From Zygaena filipendulae (lineage: Eukaryota > Arthropoda > Insecta > Lepidoptera > Zygaenidae), in assembly GCA_907165275.2 (NCBI GenBank), contig OU015658.1:136501-200500 (forward strand): a stretch of DNA of 64,000 nucleotides, read 5' to 3'. A program made the translations under genes and the position numbers. A model generated the notes under the pieces. The model had not been told where the DNA came from and ran no database searches. It worked only from the letters and a program-made list of their open reading frames with translations. Position 1 is the first letter of the stretch. Every line of letters starts with the position of its first letter. Positions 21,801-32,441 of the stretch are shown one piece after another.

Positions 21801-22967
21801 AAGTGAAGTAGTTCCCCCTTCTATTACAAACAATTCCAACTGTTTATTTATATTTTCATATTGAACCCACGGTTTAATGAATCCTAGGGGCTTTATATTG
21901 CTACCATCATAGAATTTTAACACTAAATAATTTTTTTCTAACTTTCTCTTATAAAAATATCTATCGTAGGTAGTTTTACTTATGCAAGAAACGGACGACC
22001 CAGTATCTACTTCCATTTTAATATTAATTTTATCGATTAACACCGTGACGCTTACCGGTCTATACGCGTTTAAGCTGAGAGTATGCATCTCCTCCTCCAC
22101 TTCGGAAGAGTTATCTTCGACTTCTTCGCGTTGCGACGTCTCCACGTGATTCACTCGCCTCCGCGCCCCGCTCGACCGCCCCGCGGATTGTGGACAGACC
22201 CGCTTTAGGTGGCCCCGTTGTCTGCACCTGCTGCACACGAACGTCCGGTACCGGCAATTCTCACTGCTATGGCCCCGCCAACCGCATGATTCGCACGGCG
22301 CGCCGTTCCTGTCGCCGCTCCCGCCGCTCGGCCCGGCGCGCTGCCGCCCGCCGCCCGGCGCACGCGCTGACGTCACCGCGTTCACGGCGCTCGCGGTAGC
22401 GGCCGCCGCTCCGCCCGCGCCGACACCCAGCTCGCCGCACGCCGCCCCGCGCTCCACGGCCGCCGCGTCTCGCTCCGCCGCTTCCAATGCGCTCGCTAAC
22501 TTGATGGCTGCTGTGTAATTTAAATTATCTTCGGCGAATAGCCGTTGCCTAATGACCTCGCTTTTGACTCCACAGACTAGTTGATCTCTTAAGTTTTCTT
22601 CTAAGCTGCTACCAAACTCACAGTACCTAGCCAGTTTTTTTAATTCGGTTAAATAGCTTGCTATATTTTCTTCGCCATTTTGTCGCCTTTGTCTAAAGCG
22701 ATAACGTTCCGCCATTACTGATGGTTTGGGCTGCAGGTGAGTGCGTAATATTTTTATGGCGTGTTCGTACATCAATTCGGCTGGCTTCTTAGGGCTCGAT
22801 AAATTACTCAGTAATTCATACGCTTCGTCACCCATTCCCGCTATAAGCGTCGGCAGCCACATCTCTTTGTCCACCTTGTTCACTTTAAAAAACATTTCTA
22901 AGCGCTCCACATAAAGACACCAATTTCCAGATCTTACATTAAATTCTCTCACTTTTCCGCACGACAT
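18897..22967 (-). CDS. Gag-Pol polyprotein, Ty3/gypsy (Mag-like), intact
   Basis: 1356-residue fused Gag-Pol. Order seen: Gag capsid domain to about 160; an Ala/Gly-rich linker; two CCHC knuckles (CESCGWRGHSSENC at 225-238 and CSRCRQRGHLKRVC at 245-258); aspartic protease MEVDTGSSVSC with its Asp at 321; reverse transcriptase with SKIDLSQAYNQ (Asp 549) and FLDDIII (Asp 610 and 611); RNase H with acidic residues at about 758, 800 and 825; integrase with HHCC zinc module (HEPHMG to CAVC) and D-D-E core (HLDFLGP, SDNGPPF, NGAAEN); then a basic tail. The active site is FLDD rather than YxDD, which is common in this group. No stop or frameshift; start is about 58 bases after the 5' LTR. GC content of the Gag linker is clearly above the surroundings. 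Family naming rests on motif order and resemblance to proteins called K02A2.6-like. Confidence 0.96.
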   Translation of the reverse strand: MSCGKVREFNVRSGNWCLYVERLEMFFKVNKVDKEMWLPTLIAGMGDEAYELLSNLSSPKKPAELMYEHAIKILRTHLQPKPSVMAERYRFRQRRQNGEENIASYLTELKKLARYCEFGSSLEENLRDQLVCGVKSEVIRQRLFAEDNLNYTAAIKLASALEAAERDAAAVERGAACGELGVGAGGAAAATASAVNAVTSARAPGGGRQRAGPSGGSGDRNGAPCESCGWRGHSSENCRYRTFVCSRCRQRGHLKRVCPQSAGRSSGARRRVNHVETSQREEVEDNSSEVEEEMHTLSLNAYRPVSVTVLIDKINIKMEVDTGSSVSCISKTTYDRYFYKRKLEKNYLVLKFYDGSNIKPLGFIKPWVQYENINKQLELFVIEGGTTSLLGRQWLSELKMDIPKFYNCNFNINNENSNQCGDDLKVLLDSFKEVFSGGLGRFTGGKATLRLREGATPVFCRARSLPYALKGRVDAELDAMLREGIIEPVDTSDWATPLVPVRKADGGLRICADYKITLNPVLLVDRYPLPKIDDLLVSLNGAQIFSKIDLSQAYNQIELDNSKSLTVINTHRGLFMYNRLVFGLSSSPGIFQRIMSGLLGDIPGVEVFLDDIIIGTRGGSRQHLSTLENVLRRLQEHGLKLKRNKCAFLVQEVKYLGYIITKEGVRVDPEKVAAIVKIPKPSDISELRSFLGLVNFYAKFVKNLSTILFPLYDLLKKDVPWKWSHQCEESFRAVKRILTSAEVLTHYDPERPLVLTCDASARGVGGVLTQQGAGGAARPVVYVSRALNAAERHYSQIEREALAIVFCLQKFHQYLYGRRFTLRTDHKPLVSIFGPKHGIPAMAASRLQRWAIIVSAYTYDIEYVNTKQNGADGLSRLPVPGGAADEMVIPEQTYLHFAQNALLLDHNTIKQKTARDTILSKVLMYIRDAWPADNEIRELQPYYNRRKELYEELGCVMWGYRVVIPESCRNKVLEELHEPHMGIVKTKAMARSYVWWPGVDEAVEATCRQCAVCAAEADAPPRHEASAWPWPARPWSRVHLDFLGPIFDKMYLIMIDARTKWLEVFPVPSTAAGHTIDKCYEVFARWGVPKQIVSDNGPPFTSSEFAQFLAKQGIEHVFSAPYHPASNGAAENAVRTIKRAIKKAQRQNANIHGFLNTFLLHYRNTEHCSTGESPASLMLGRRLRTKLDALRPVREDRVRRAQERQKVQNGGTERTLQPGDEVWMRQYQRGRKWEPGEVTQKLGTTDYRVSDQGGREYHKHIDQLRRRTRSSLVGPGSQAERSSSESPPGSPRPPTMAQQGQEDGGAEETQGSPRPTGPLEPAPDDCEQVVATPPVKSPQSRPIRECRLRNPPRYNL

Positions 22968-23012
22968 TATTATTATTATGTATTTTTTTTTTTTTCTAAA
23001 TTATAATATTTT

Positions 23013-23025
23013 TACTCGTCGCCAC
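23013..23025 (-). other. Primer binding site (candidate)
   Basis: The minus strand reads GTGGCGACGAGTA directly after the 5' LTR end CTTCA. A TGGCGAC start is consistent with pairing to a tRNA 3' end; the tRNA is not named. Confidence 0.6.
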
Positions 23026-23136
23026 TGAAGTAAAGGAAACACGTACGTTCGTTGCACTCGTTTATTGCAGACAAAACGGTCGTTGCTAATAATACATATC
23101 TACCTGTCTTACATATTTATATCTACCTACATCACA
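23026..23136 (-). repeat. 5' LTR, 111 bp
   Basis: Identical to 18663-18773. A TATAAATA box is at 23114-23121 on the minus strand, only about 15 bases from the LTR start, so U3 is extremely short. Duplication GTTAA follows at 23137. Confidence 0.95.
23114..23121 (-). promoter_or_regulatory. TATA box in the 111-bp 5' LTR
   Basis: TATAAATA on the minus strand near the start of the LTR; its position upstream of AATAAA gives a compact U3-R-U5 layout. Promoter use is inferred. Confidence 0.5.
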
Positions 23137-23141
23137 GTTAA

Positions 23142-24235
23142 CAGGCAATTGGACCTCACATATCCAAATATTGGGTCGAGGTTAAGTCTTTATACCTACT
23201 AAAACAAAAAGTTGAATCGTTTTTAAACTTTCCGGAAGAAGAACAGTATTTAACTAAAGTTTCAAACAAAAACAACTGGTTCCCAAGTAGCTGAGGCGAG
23301 GTGAACAACTTGTCACGAAACAAACTTAATGTAAAATGAGATACTATAGAGTTTCAGATCATTTTTGTGGAAAAAAACAAATGAGAGAAAGAAATAAGTA
23401 AGAAATAAAAAAAATTATGGAATCAATTAACTTCTTTCCACAACCAATTAGACTTGCTAATCAGTAGGAGCGATCTCGACTGCACAGTGTTATTAGGCTA
23501 CAATTGTCCAGGACTGAGGAGTTATGCACTAGTAAATGGCAATTGGCAACCCTAGGATTTCCGTAGAGCATGCAGTAAGCACTATCGACGCAACAATCAC
23601 TGCAAGCGATGCATTTACTCGCTTTACTTAGCCATTGTTAATACTAGAACAGTATGCAAATGCAGCAGGTTCTGTACTTACCTGTCAAGGTATAAACTAA
23701 TATAATTCCGTGGTATTAACTATTCACCAGTGACGGAATACGGTATTGAAATTTGAAGCGTGGTCGCTCATTATGGACCTGAATAAGTTATTTAAAAGAG
23801 CAGTGGAGAATAGAGTTCCCGGAGTGACCCTGTGAATCAAACCAAATCGAAGAGATCTTAGTAGAAACAAAGTAAACAACACAGGTTTACATTGCAAAGT
23901 CGAAGTGACTTAGACGAGGAATATTGTTTGTCGTCTGCTGACGTCTTTTGGAGAAGGAAAGCTATCGTCGAGATGAAGTGAAGATTTGTCTATACAATAT
24001 GAACCATACAAGATGTAAAGTTTAATGAGTGACTTTTGATGAAGGGCGTTCGCCGAGAAATCGAATATAAAGGTAAATAAAGGTTTCTCTTTTTTTTTAT
24101 TAAGTTCAACTTTACAACTAGTACACGATAATTCAAAGTTGTTTGTTACTCACTGCTATATAGCGTTACTTCAGTCGATGCGAAAAAAAAATACTGTCCG
24201 CCGAAAAATTGGATCGAAAGAACAAAGTAAACACT
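23142..24235. other. Unique sequence, no gene recognised
   Basis: AT-rich, with no repeat end or convincing ORF. Confidence 0.4.
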
Positions 24236-24239
24236 TTTC

Positions 24240-24560
24240 CATTTTCAAAATTGTTTTCATAAAGGAAATGTCTCCCCTTTGATTGGCCGGAGCTGCGTCG
24301 GCTCGCTCCGAGTGACGCGACTAATTTTAAACGCGAACAATCACAAAGGGGCCGAGTCGGAGCTCGTTCGATTGGGTCCGCGCCTCTCTTGGTATTCCGG
24401 GGACATCCGTTGAAATAAAAGTTAATGGCCCGACACCGGGGGAGGCCGGGTGTAATCCACAGCGAAGGCGCTCGAGGGTTAATTACAGCCTGCCGCGGCG
24501 CCGGGACATGATTTATTCCGCGGTAAATGTATGAAAAGAGTAATCTATGGCAGTATTTGA
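24240..24560. other. GC-richer repeat-free island
   Basis: About 320 bases of higher GC, with CTTTGATTGGCCGG (an inverted CCAAT-type motif), AACAATCACAAAGGGG and GATTTATTCCGCGG. None of the repeats in the window occur here. A 150-codon minus ORF (24166-24618) spans it but has no recognisable domain. It could be regulatory DNA or a distant non-coding exon; no firm call. Confidence 0.3.
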
Positions 24561-26270
24561 ACCGTTTTAGTTGTGTTACAGTAATTGATCTCGCTGTCAG
24601 TTCGCGAAGTCTATCCATCTTACGTAACTATTGTTTTATTAAGCTCTAAAGAAAACTGAATAACACTAACACATAAACGTATCGCTATATAAAGGTAATA
24701 AATAAGCATAACAGTATCAAAGAGTACATCTTGACCTCGTTAGCACTGCAAGAACAAGCGACAGTTTGTAGAGCGTTCGTTACCGACTGTACAAGAAAAC
24801 CTAATTGACGAGCTCCTTTGTGTAATAACAATGACCAGATTTCCGATCCAGTTCAAGTGAAACTACTTCCTGAAGCCGCCCTTAATTACACTGGAGTCAG
24901 TTTTTCCTCTAATCTCGCGCTGGACGTGCTCCTACTGTTTCGGCATTTGCCAATCATTATCAACCTCTATCGAGTATCGACTCATCGCTATTCGTGCCGC
25001 GGAGGGAAGGCTTAAACTAACCCCTGCCTCCCCCTTCCCTCCGTTCCTCCGACGCCCCTCCCCCCTCTGCACCGCACCTCCTCCACATCCTGCTAAAGTT
25101 AGCGACGTGACCGCAATAACTCCAGCCGCCCCCCGCACCGTCCCCGCCGCCCTGCTCGGCCGCCATTGCCCACGGATGGACGGACGCCCAGTTGTGTGAA
25201 CACACACCGCTCCACTCTGTAAACTGAGATCCCGGGTTCGAATCCCAGCGGGGAGACCTCATAACGTAACTACCTAGGAACTCACTAGGTTATGCTATCT
25301 GATCCTGGGGCGTATAATATTACACGCTATGTTAAAGTATGTTTGGCTGTAGGAGGTATGGTATGATATCTGGGACTACCGAACCGATTAAAAAATAAAT
25401 TGACCCTCAGACAGTCAGACAGACAGTTAGGGTTATTGTCCCTGATATTTAGAATTTCCAAAGTCTCGGAGCCAGTATATCATATAATAGGTATGAAACA
25501 AATAAGGTAGTAAATAGCAAATGATTTTCTTGATTTCCACGATACAAGACTAAAGTTTCGTTATTTTCACAAAAAAATGGAGACCCGGGAAGTGCTCTAC
25601 GTCACTTATTATAGTTCCTTATGATACTCTGTTTTTCTCCCGGGTACATCTGTGGACAACAGCTGATGAAATGATTCATTCCGCCAGTGTGTCAGCCAAG
25701 CCGGACACACAGACAGTCAGCTGCACACGCTGCTAACTAATGTTTCAAGTAGCCATATACTTATAAGTGTGGAACTAATTCATCTCCAATAAACGTCACG
25801 AGTGACGCGCCCGTGATATATGTGCGGCGCTCGCTGCGACCACAGCACGAGGTATTCTGAGAACTCACTCGTATGTCACTTCACTTTCATCAGGAGTATG
25901 ATCGAGTATTGTCAATGAAAAATTCCGTTCGGCATCGTTATCATCGCCATAATATAGCCGACCGACCTAGAGAGTTAGAATGATAATTCAGTTTATACAG
26001 GGTGTAAGGGCGTAACGAGGGATTTATTGAAACCCTAGATAACTATTGCTTAGATGTAACAAAAAAAATTGTCAGTGATTTGTTAGTTTGATTTGACAGT
26101 GCTCCAGCGGCATTGAATTAAGGTGCTCAATTTTCGTGAATATTTTCAATTCAATTAATTTTTGCCAAAAATTTATTTTATGTTTTTTAGATATTTGAGA
26201 CGAGGATCAGATACCGGACACCCTCCTTACAAAGCCCTTCTTTAAATATTACGTCCTTAATAATGTCTAT
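24561..26270. other. No gene recognised; C-rich stretch at 25020-25170
   Basis: 25020-25170 is pyrimidine and C-rich with low complexity. A B-box-like GGGTTCGAATCCC is at 25233-25245, but no cloverleaf can be built around it. About 25995-26240 is AT-rich, with GTTTATACAGGGTGT at the start. No coding sequence is supported. Confidence 0.4.
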
Positions 26271-26274
26271 AATA

Positions 26275-26479
26275 ATAAATTATTATTAAATGGGAAAGTG
26301 AGTTGCTTTGTTTGTTTGTTACACTTTCACGCCTTAACGGCTTAACCGATCGTCATGAAATTTTGCACGAAAGTTGTCAGGAGTACAGGGAAGAATATAG
26401 GGTAATTTTTATCTTGAATTTCCCAGAGAGACGAGAACTCCGAAATTACTGTGAGTGGAACCGTGGTGGGGAACAGTAG
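26275..26479 (+). mobile_element. Helitron-like repeat, type A
   Basis: ATGGGAAAGTGAGTTGC, ACACTTTCACGCCTTAACGG, CATGAAATTTTGCACG, GTCAGGAGTACAGGGAAG, then a degenerate 3' module ending GGGAACAGTAGT. The terminal CTAG has decayed. Confidence 0.7.
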
Positions 26480-26984
26480 TTCTGTATATTTCTGAATACA
26501 AGTAATTTACACTAATCAATTTAGTGTTACACTTCAGGATAAAAGCAACGAAATACATATATTAAGTGATTAACTTAAAATAAGAATACGATATAATATA
26601 AATTCACTTGAACGATATACGTATATAAATTCACTTGGATTCTCACCGAGTGAGTTCCGTAATCATTCCGACAATGCGGTGGTAATTGGGAAAGTTGCGG
26701 TGCTGGGGCGAGGGCTCGGGGCGCGGGGCGCGGCCGACAGTCGGCAGTTGTTGGCGATGTTTGGCAAATGTTGGTGACGTTTGTCGTGCTTAAGCGCTGA
26801 TGGATGCGAGTGATGAGGCGCCACGTGGCGCAGTACTGGTACCGGGTACGTACGTATATTGTGTACATACGTACATACGTACCTGCAACTCATGGTATGT
26901 GTGTGTATGCTTTAGGAGTGATGGATTTGTGATTTTTTGCTCAAATAAAAATGTTTTAGCGTACATTTAAAAAATAAAATTACT

Positions 26985-27112
26985 CACTATCTAAGGATGC
27001 GAATGCGTATTTGAGTTTGTTTGTTTGTTACGCTTTCACGCCTTAACGGCTCTACCGATCATCATGAAATTTTGTGTATACGTTGCCTTGTGTACAGAAA
27101 AAGATATAGCAT
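26985..27112 (+). mobile_element. Helitron-like 5' fragment, type A
   Basis: Contains GTTACGCTTTCACGCCTTAA, CGATCATCATGAAATTTTG and TACGTTGCCTTGTGTACAG. The 3' module is absent. Confidence 0.6.
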
Positions 27113-27308
27113 ATGGTGTGGTGATTATTTTTTTCCTTTTTATTTGAATCTCAAGGTTCGTGAGGCAATATTAAAATTATTTTTATACTACTGTTTGCTC
27201 ACGGTTAATCATCAGGAGAGAAAAAAAGAATCCGGAACACGTCCAACCGAAGCGGCTTGTTATTTTGTTTATTTTTCCACTGAAAAGGCGCGGCGGCGTT
27301 CGAATATT

Positions 27309-27375
27309 GAAAAAAAAAAAACATATATACAGCCGAATGCAGAACCTCCTCCTATTTGGGAGTCGGTTAAAAATC
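27309..27375 (+). repeat. A-rich repeat end, second copy
   Basis: Poly-A, then CATATATACAGCCGAATGC and GGGAGTCGGTTAAAA, matching 15736-15800. Likely the end of a retroposon copy. Confidence 0.5.
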
Positions 27376-28429
27376 GAATTTAACGGTTACACTTTATTAA
27401 TCTGGCACAAATGTTCAAAGATGGTGTTTAGAATACATAAAGGAGGGTAGATAATAAAAACCTAATGATAATTGCATAGTGGCTTTTATAAATTTTGTGT
27501 CGGGTAGGTAAAACAAATTGAGACTTGAATCAGCTAGGTGGAGATCGGTCGGCTCCCTAGTTTTATTACTATTAATTCGGTTATTAATGGTTAAAAGCTA
27601 TTCAGTGTATTTTCGGGGTATTAGTATAAACTAGTAGATGATAGATTGTATAAAAGTGCTCAGTGAATCCAAATTAGTGGTGTCAAGCAAGAAGACTGGG
27701 GCCCCACGAAGCGGATACCACCACCATCAAAGGTAACTGACGCACTTTAGATTACATTCTTAGCTCCGCGCCATCGCGGACTTAACAGATGGTTTCTCAA
27801 AGATATTTTAAGTAATAAAGGAGGGTTCTTCTAATCGTTTGTTTCTCGTGCTTCTATTACCAATCTGCTTCTTCCTTGGTCGTGTGGATTATTCACCTTT
27901 CTAATTGATCGGACTTATTGAATTTCGAGTCGTTTTCTCTACGTCTACATGGTGTAACTGGTTTTAACGACGTTTTGAGAAGATCACCTGGTAGCGTTTC
28001 TTGAATTGAGAGGTGATTATAGCTCTCGGAACTATTCTGAAGTTAGTTCAAATTAGTATGTACTTCCTATATGGCATACAAATGTGATTAGTTTGCTAAC
28101 ACAGATACATATTTAAATGTAGACTCATTGATATACCACACCATATACTCATAGACTCATTGATATACCGTCTAGTAGTAAATCAATGTGTAGACTACGC
28201 AAATACTACACCGATTACGCTCGATCTGTTTTCGCTTCCAAACGTTATACCGAAGAAAACTGCGATAATCGTATCAAGGATACTGTAGGTATCTTGTTTT
28301 GTAACAGTTACGGATTTTTTTTTCTAAGCACATTGTTAATCGGAATAAAACATAGGTAATCTAGATATTATATAACTTTATCACAGTCGATTCCCCATGG
28401 ACGTGACGAACCTGTGTTAATTTCTGTAG
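27376..28429. other. No gene recognised
   Basis: AT-rich unique sequence. A short repeated phrase around CATTGATATACC occurs at about 28126 and 28157. Confidence 0.4.
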
Positions 28430-28515
28430 TTTCCGTGGGAAATCCAGGATCAAAAGTACCATGTGTCACTCAGAAACACTGTAGCTTCCTATGTGAAAGA
28501 ACTTTTAAAATCAAT
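28430..28515 (-). mobile_element. Helitron-like fragment, type B
   Basis: CCGTGGGAAATCCAGGATCAA, GTGTCACTCAGAAACACTGT and AGCTTCCTATGTGAAAGAAC correspond to the type B core in minus orientation. Both ends are lost. Confidence 0.6.
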
Positions 28516-28539
28516 TAGTCAATTTTTGAATTTTTTGAA

Positions 28540-28700
28540 TTTATTATAATAATAATAATAATAATTTATTTATTCATAACCAACTTGGATCATTTTGTTA
28601 GTAACATTGCTTAACCTATTGTTAGTAAATTACATTATATTTATATTTATACATTTAAAAGATTATATTACACATTTACACACTATACTCCCCCTCAAAA
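28540..28700. repeat. AT-rich retroposon-like tail with (AAT)n
   Basis: (AATAAT)n, then TTTATTTATTCATAACC. This layout (simple repeat plus TTTATTTATT) is also seen at 33449 and 46087 and looks like an antisense LINE or SINE 3' end; the family is unknown. Confidence 0.35.
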
Positions 28701-28734
28701 ACATTACAATATATAAATAACTCTGCCCGCCCAT

Positions 28735-28830
28735 CATCAAATCCCGAGGAACAGCTAGTCAATTTATAAATGCGAAAGAAAGTCTGTTTGTTTGTCTGTC
28801 ACGCCCTCACGCCTCAACCACAAGTAATAA
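28735..28830 (+). mobile_element. Head-to-tail junction of two Helitron remnants
   Basis: A 3' remnant ends CCCGAGGAACAGCTAG at 28758. The next bases are TCAATTTATAAATGCGAAAG, the 5' start of another copy, which continues to about 28830 (CACGCCCTCACGCCTCAACC). Confidence 0.65.
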
Positions 28831-29524
28831 GTAACATGATTATTATTTATCATCATTTTTACCAAAATACATCACGATGCTAAACTGCGTTATTTCTCGT
28901 TTATAAAAAGAAATTGTGACCGGCTTGGATTCATTAATCCAAACGAACTTGCTTTATGAATACATCTGTGATGGCTGAGACTCAAATTCCTAGTCTCTTA
29001 AAGTGACATTCCGAGCACTACAAGTGACTTGCACTCACCGCTAGGGTCGATATCCTGCACGGCTGGAGCTCCACTTTTAGCGGTAGGTACCTACCTATCT
29101 ATTGCGTCTCCGTCATTACAACTTCCAATACTCACTCACGTACCGACTGAGTTACTGCTCCGACCCAGATTGATATTACAATCAAGTCACACACAAATTC
29201 CTGTCTTAATTACATGGCTCTAAGGTAGAGTTCAGCTTTAACAACAGAAAAAAACTTTTGCCAAAAACTAATGCAACGTTACAAAAGATTGGAGTAACAA
29301 ACTGGGATGGGATATTCCGTTTTATTTTTATTACATTTCTGTTTTTATTACTAGACTTAAGGCTCCGTTTATCAAGTCGGCGAGGACAAGACGGGATAGA
29401 CAAGTACAAAGTGAAGGCTTACTTTTCGTTTCTGACGTCAATAAACCTGAAATACATCTTTCAACATCGTATTACGAGTAATCCCGAAAGTATCGTACGG
29501 AGACTTTGACTAATCCACACTAGC
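28831..29524. other. No gene recognised
   Basis: Unique AT-rich sequence. Small ORFs at 29029-29509 on both strands overlap each other and have no recognisable features. Confidence 0.4.
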
Positions 29525-29849
29525 CATACTAATATAATAAATGCGAAAGTAATCCTGTCTGTTTGTTACATTTTCACGCTTTAACTAGTCGACCAACCAT
29601 CATGAGATTTTGCATAAACGCTGTCAAAGTTACCTATACTATATCTATAGATATGTACGTAAAAGTTCATTAGATTCTTTTTCCGGGATAAAATACCCGC
29701 GGGAAACCCGAAATTAACGCGGATTTAACCTCTTGAAATTTTGCTTATTCGTCGTCAGGGGTACAGAAAAGGACATAGGGTGTTTTTTATCCCGGAATTC
29801 CCGCGGGTACTTCGAAATAAACCCAGTTAAAATCACTGGGAACAGCTAA
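29525..29849 (+). mobile_element. Helitron-like repeat, type A, with duplicated 3' half
   Basis: Starts ACTAATATAATAAATGCGAA and ends GGGAACAGCTAA (CTAA is an allowed CTRR terminus). The interior carries two copies of the 3' half: a first TCCGGGATAAAATACCCGCG near 29680 and a second with GTCAGGGGTACAGAAAAGGAC then CGGAATTCCCGCGGGTAC near 29790. Confidence 0.75.
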
Positions 29850-31834
29850 AGTATTGAATAAAACATTATGTACCGATTTAATACCGACCCAACAATATTC
29901 AGGAACCGTAACTTATTCAAATATCCAACCGAATCCCATCTAATCCAACGAAGAGTATGGTTATAAAGCGGAGACTCCTATTGAAAATAAATATAAAAGT
30001 TAGTCAGCAGGTCACGTGGAACCGGCACGGTCTGAAATATGTTCCGCGCGCGAGCCGGCCCGGCCCGTACGTCATTCCGACGGTAATGGCGGCTCCCAGC
30101 GAAGCCGAACGACAAACGACTTTAAACACACTCGAATAAGAATCCGTTCGACTTGTCGCCAAGGTTCTGAAACCGCGGGGCTCGAGTGGAATCATATCGT
30201 ATTAAACATTTGGAAAGATGGGAGACAGAAGAGAAAGTTGGGTAATAGTTTGATGCGCGGAATGTGAGAATATTTCATGGGTATCACAGAGAAAATATTA
30301 CCTAGGGAGGCCACGTAGGCGGGGCAGGCGCGCCGCGGCTGCAGAGGAAGTAAGAGCAAATGCTCCAACTTTCCCAAAAACTCCTTTGCTAGCATCCCAA
30401 GCATAAATATTTTTCACAAAAGCAAAATTTTAACAAAAAAAATGTACCCGACTTCAAGAGTTCCGTTGTCTGTCTCATAAAGATCAACAGATCTGTATGA
30501 AATTTAAATGGGATCATTTCGAAATAAACCCCTTTCTAACAAAAAAAGAATTTTGCAAATCCGTCTATTTATGATTGTTAAAGCGCCTTAAGCACAATAA
30601 TAGCAACCAATAATATTTGCGAGGTACCTACCTACCATCGAGATTTATCTAAAATATAAATTGACCGTTGCGTCGATAGTAAAAATTATTATCACTTCGG
30701 TTGCATACGTCCAGCGAAAGGACACGACCTTTCTTTGTTCTACAGTCTAAATTGCCGCATTAAAAACTTATACTAAATTGCTTGAGTTTCATTATTAATG
30801 GAATTCCAATCTTGTGCGTAAACAATGATGGAGTTGAACTCGAACATACAAATTGATAATTTTGAAGTCGGTTAAAAATGCCCAACTGTGAATGTTGAAT
30901 GCTATGACTTATTAAAAATCTGACCATGTGGAATTTAATAAATTTAATTCCCTTAATGTATGCTTTTGTACGTAATGAATATATTACTTTGGTGTATGTA
31001 CCAAAATCACTCGGCGACACTGGTTTTCATTTATTTTCCAACTAGTTGATGTTGATGCCCTTTCTATCTGCTCTATGTAACTGGTAGGTACAGTCAAGCG
31101 AACGGTATTGGATACTGCCTCGTTGCGCGTGGATGCCTCGCGAAGCTTGTCTTATAATAAGTAAAGAATATTATATTTATAAACTTATTTATTTATTAAA
31201 ATACAAAAACAACAGTTCACGATTCAGCTGTTGTCCGTTCCCGGTAGACGAAGAAAGAAACCTGTTTTTCTTTTATAATAAAAACAAACAAATATTTAAT
31301 GACTACCTAGTACCTACTGATTTTTTTTGGAACATAGACAGGACTTTGATACTTTTCCAGTTCGTTGCCTCTTTTCCGGCTACCGTATGCAAACGAACAT
31401 ACGTAATTCTAGAAAATATGTGGATATAGCGACCGCGTGCGATCCGATCCACCCCTGGGGGCGGACTCGTCATGATCCCGAGCAATGAATGAATAATACA
31501 AAGCTTCATCCAACCGATCCACTGTCTGCGTTGGAATTACTGTATTTGTTCTGAAATGGACATTTATAAACAAAACAATCAATGTTACTCAATATTTTTT
31601 TGGTTTTCTTTTGTTTTCGTCCGTACGTGATAACGGGCTCCCAACTGCAAACCAGCGCTGGGTACCCGCGAGTTTATACGCTAATGCTAAGTTGGCGACC
31701 TTTTTCGCAGAGTATGCAGGAGATAGGTGGGTATGTCTAATGTCTATGCTTTCAGTTATTTATTTTTGAATTTTTATCTCGTGTGCTGTACAAAAATAAT
31801 TGGTTTTTTTTTCTTTCTATCCTCTCACTTTAAA
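29850..31834. other. Mostly unique; GC-richer island at 30004-30190
   Basis: 30004-30190 is a repeat-free island (CACGTGGAACCGGCACGG, CGCGCGCGAGCCGG) with overlapping short ORFs on both strands. 30434-30560 has TACCCGACTTCAAGAGTTCC and ATTTAAATGGGATCATTTCG, a phrase resembling a common lepidopteran interspersed repeat. The rest shows no gene. Confidence 0.4.
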
Positions 31835-32029
31835 TCCTTACTATTATAAATGCGAAAGTGAGTTTCTTTGTTTATTATGCTTACACGCTATAAAGACTCA
31901 ACCGATTATTTTGAAATTTCGTATACACATTATGAGGGGTACAAAAAAGGATAATGTAGGGTATGTTCATCTCAGAATTTTTACAAGAACTCCAATATTA
32001 ACGCAGGTGAAACCGCGAGGAACACCTAG
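31835..32029 (+). mobile_element. Helitron-like repeat, type A, both ends present
   Basis: TCCTTACTATTATAAATGCG at the 5' end, immediately after an A; ends GAACACCTAG, followed by T. This A|TC...CTAG|T layout is the Helitron insertion signature. The interior has CAACCGATTATTTTGAAAT and GAGGGGTACAAAAAAGGAT. Confidence 0.8.
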
Positions 32030-32059
32030 TAAATAAATAAACCCATATAATCTCGATCA

Positions 32060-32290
32060 TTGACCGCGCCGGAGAGCGTCCCGGCCCTCGGGCGTTAGTG
32101 GGCTCATAAGCAGTGAGAGCACGTTACAGCGGACATAACACGGCCACAGACACGAGAGAGGCGCAATAACGCGTGAAATAGCGGCCAGTTATGACGCGCG
32201 TGACGCCGGCACCCCCGCCGGCGGGGTGCGCGGGGGCCGGCTGTGGGGGCGGTGGCGTCACGCGGCGCGGGGGCTGGGTAGGGTTGCCAT
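32060..32290. other. GC-rich island
   Basis: CG-rich stretch with CACCCCCGCCGGCGGGGTGC (a perfect palindrome core) and GGGGGCGGTGGCGTCACGC. Overlapping minus ORFs (32104-32355) follow from the GC bias. No gene recognised. Confidence 0.35.
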
Positions 32291-32441
32291 CTATTTCTTG
32301 GGCAAATATAGTATTTTCCAGCCCAAAGTATAACAAACATAGCAGTAGGTAACATTGAAAGAAAATATAGTACTTTGAAGATTGTTTTTAGAAGAGTGTG
32401 AATTAATTATTTAAATATAACTAATGCCTTATCCTTATTTA

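Larger units (their letters stand above)
18663..23136 (-). mobile_element. Intact Ty3/gypsy element, Mag/K02A2.6-like
   Basis: 4474-bp complete element. LTRs of 111 bp (18663-18773 and 23026-23136) are identical base for base as read. Flanking duplications are GTTAA (18658-18662 and 23137-23141). A polypurine tract AAGGGTGGAGGGT precedes the 3' LTR, and a TGGCGACGAG primer site follows the 5' LTR. One uninterrupted Gag-Pol ORF fills the interior and there is no env. Identical LTRs and an open ORF indicate a very recent insertion that could still be mobile. Confidence 0.96.

Noticed and set aside
24166..24618. 150-codon minus ORF in a GC-richer island
   Set aside because: Composition-driven; no domain, and its N- and C-terminal parts run into ordinary AT-rich sequence.
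25190..25260. Possible tRNA gene around GGGTTCGAATCCC
   Set aside because: The T-arm has a mismatch and no complementary acceptor strand lies about 65 bases upstream; no D or anticodon arm could be drawn.
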